Assembly (NCBI RefSeq): GCF_019805165.1
Contig: NZ_RWIJ01000005.1
Coordinates: forward strand, 62,001 to 126,000
From: Azospirillum sp. 412522
Lineage (GTDB): Bacteria; Pseudomonadota; Alphaproteobacteria; Azospirillales; Azospirillaceae
Length of the DNA: 64,000 nt
Direction: 5' to 3'
How positions within the stretch are numbered: position 1 is the stretch's first letter; each line of letters opens with the position of its first letter. Below are positions 63,844 to 64,000 of the stretch, piece after piece. The notes beneath the pieces are model-generated. The model was not told the origin of the DNA. It did not search any database and worked only from the letters and a program-made list of their open reading frames with translations. Position numbers and translations under genes: made by a program.

Positions 63844-64000
63844 TCAAAGAGCTTCGGCCAGTTCCGGCACGGCCTTGAAGAGGTCCGCGACGAGGCCGTA
63901 ATCGGCGACCTGGAAGATGGGTGCTTCCTCATCCTTGTTGATCGCGACGATGACCTTGCTGTCCTTCATGCCGGCCAGATGCTGGATCGCACCCGAGATG
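63844..64000 (-). CDS. etfA: Electron transfer flavoprotein alpha subunit, second copy (partial)
   Basis: The last 51 codons of a second etfA run off the window edge. The encoded end ([20 protein letters not shown], then [13 protein letters not shown] and PELAEAL) is nearly identical to the first copy at 3276-4226; the nucleotide sequences also agree except at scattered third positions and the extreme end. This copy lies with hydroxyacyl-CoA dehydrogenase and ETF-QO, the usual core position. Confidence 0.95.
   Translation of the reverse strand, partial: ISGAIQHLAGMKDSKVIVAINKDEEAPIFQVADYGLVADLFKAVPELAEAL

Overview
This 64 kb window comes from a GC-rich alphaproteobacterium. The gene types and strongly GC-biased third codon positions suggest an Azospirillum-like member of the Rhodospirillales; this is inference, because no rRNA or other marker is present. 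The main content, about 4.4-50.4 kb, is a large aerobic steroid-catabolism island. It is recognised from close resemblance to the cholesterol A/B-ring (Hsa) and C/D-ring (Ipd, FadD3, FadE30, EchA20, FadA6) enzymes of Mycobacterium tuberculosis, plus a 3-ketosteroid dehydrogenase pair and a delta5-3-ketosteroid isomerase with its Tyr/Asp dyad intact.

Layout. 0-4.2 kb: a small ORF, a chemoreceptor and etfBA (electron transfer flavoprotein, the acceptor for the acyl-CoA dehydrogenases further on). 4.4-18 kb: two Baeyer-Villiger monooxygenases (BVMOs) in separate transcription units, a VOC protein, a universal stress protein, the two ketosteroid dehydrogenases, a LuxR-type regulator, an SDR/SnoaL pair and an unusual FAD synthetase lacking a recognisable riboflavin-kinase signature. 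18.4-28.4 kb: SnoaL protein, old yellow enzyme and ketosteroid isomerase operon, an EamA transporter, a putative Fe(II)/2-oxoglutarate oxygenase, a putidaredoxin-type reductase and ferredoxin, a second chemoreceptor, a racemase-like protein and an SDR. 28.4-45.6 kb: 18 tightly packed minus-strand genes, from the extradiol dioxygenase (hsaC) through ipdA, ipdB, ipdC, echA20, fadA6, ipdF and fadE30 to fadD3. 45.7-50.4 kb: an SDR facing hsaA-hsaD-hsaE and a TIM-barrel protein. 50.9-51.8 kb: two overlapping Lrp/AsnC regulators.

From about 52 kb the character changes: a dead IS5-type transposase, lower-GC DNA with a fused double-MarR regulator and a PBP2 homologue, a PBP1A gene that looks mosaic, an IS630 fragment, an intact IS3-family element beside an inverted remnant of its own end, and then core fatty-acid oxidation genes (ETF-quinone oxidoreductase, 3-hydroxyacyl-CoA dehydrogenase and the end of a second etfA).

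The most notable non-coding signal is a bipartite element, roughly TGCGTA-N17-TACGCA, with half-sites exactly 23 bp apart (start to start). It occurs upstream of six transcription starts spread over the island and looks like the operator of one regulon. A separate 18-bp element, identical at 16 positions, sits upstream of both BVMO operons. Expected pathway parts not found here are the Rieske 9-alpha-hydroxylase (KshAB), the flavin reductase HsaB, the aldolase/dehydrogenase pair HsaFG, and a KstR/KstR2 repressor.
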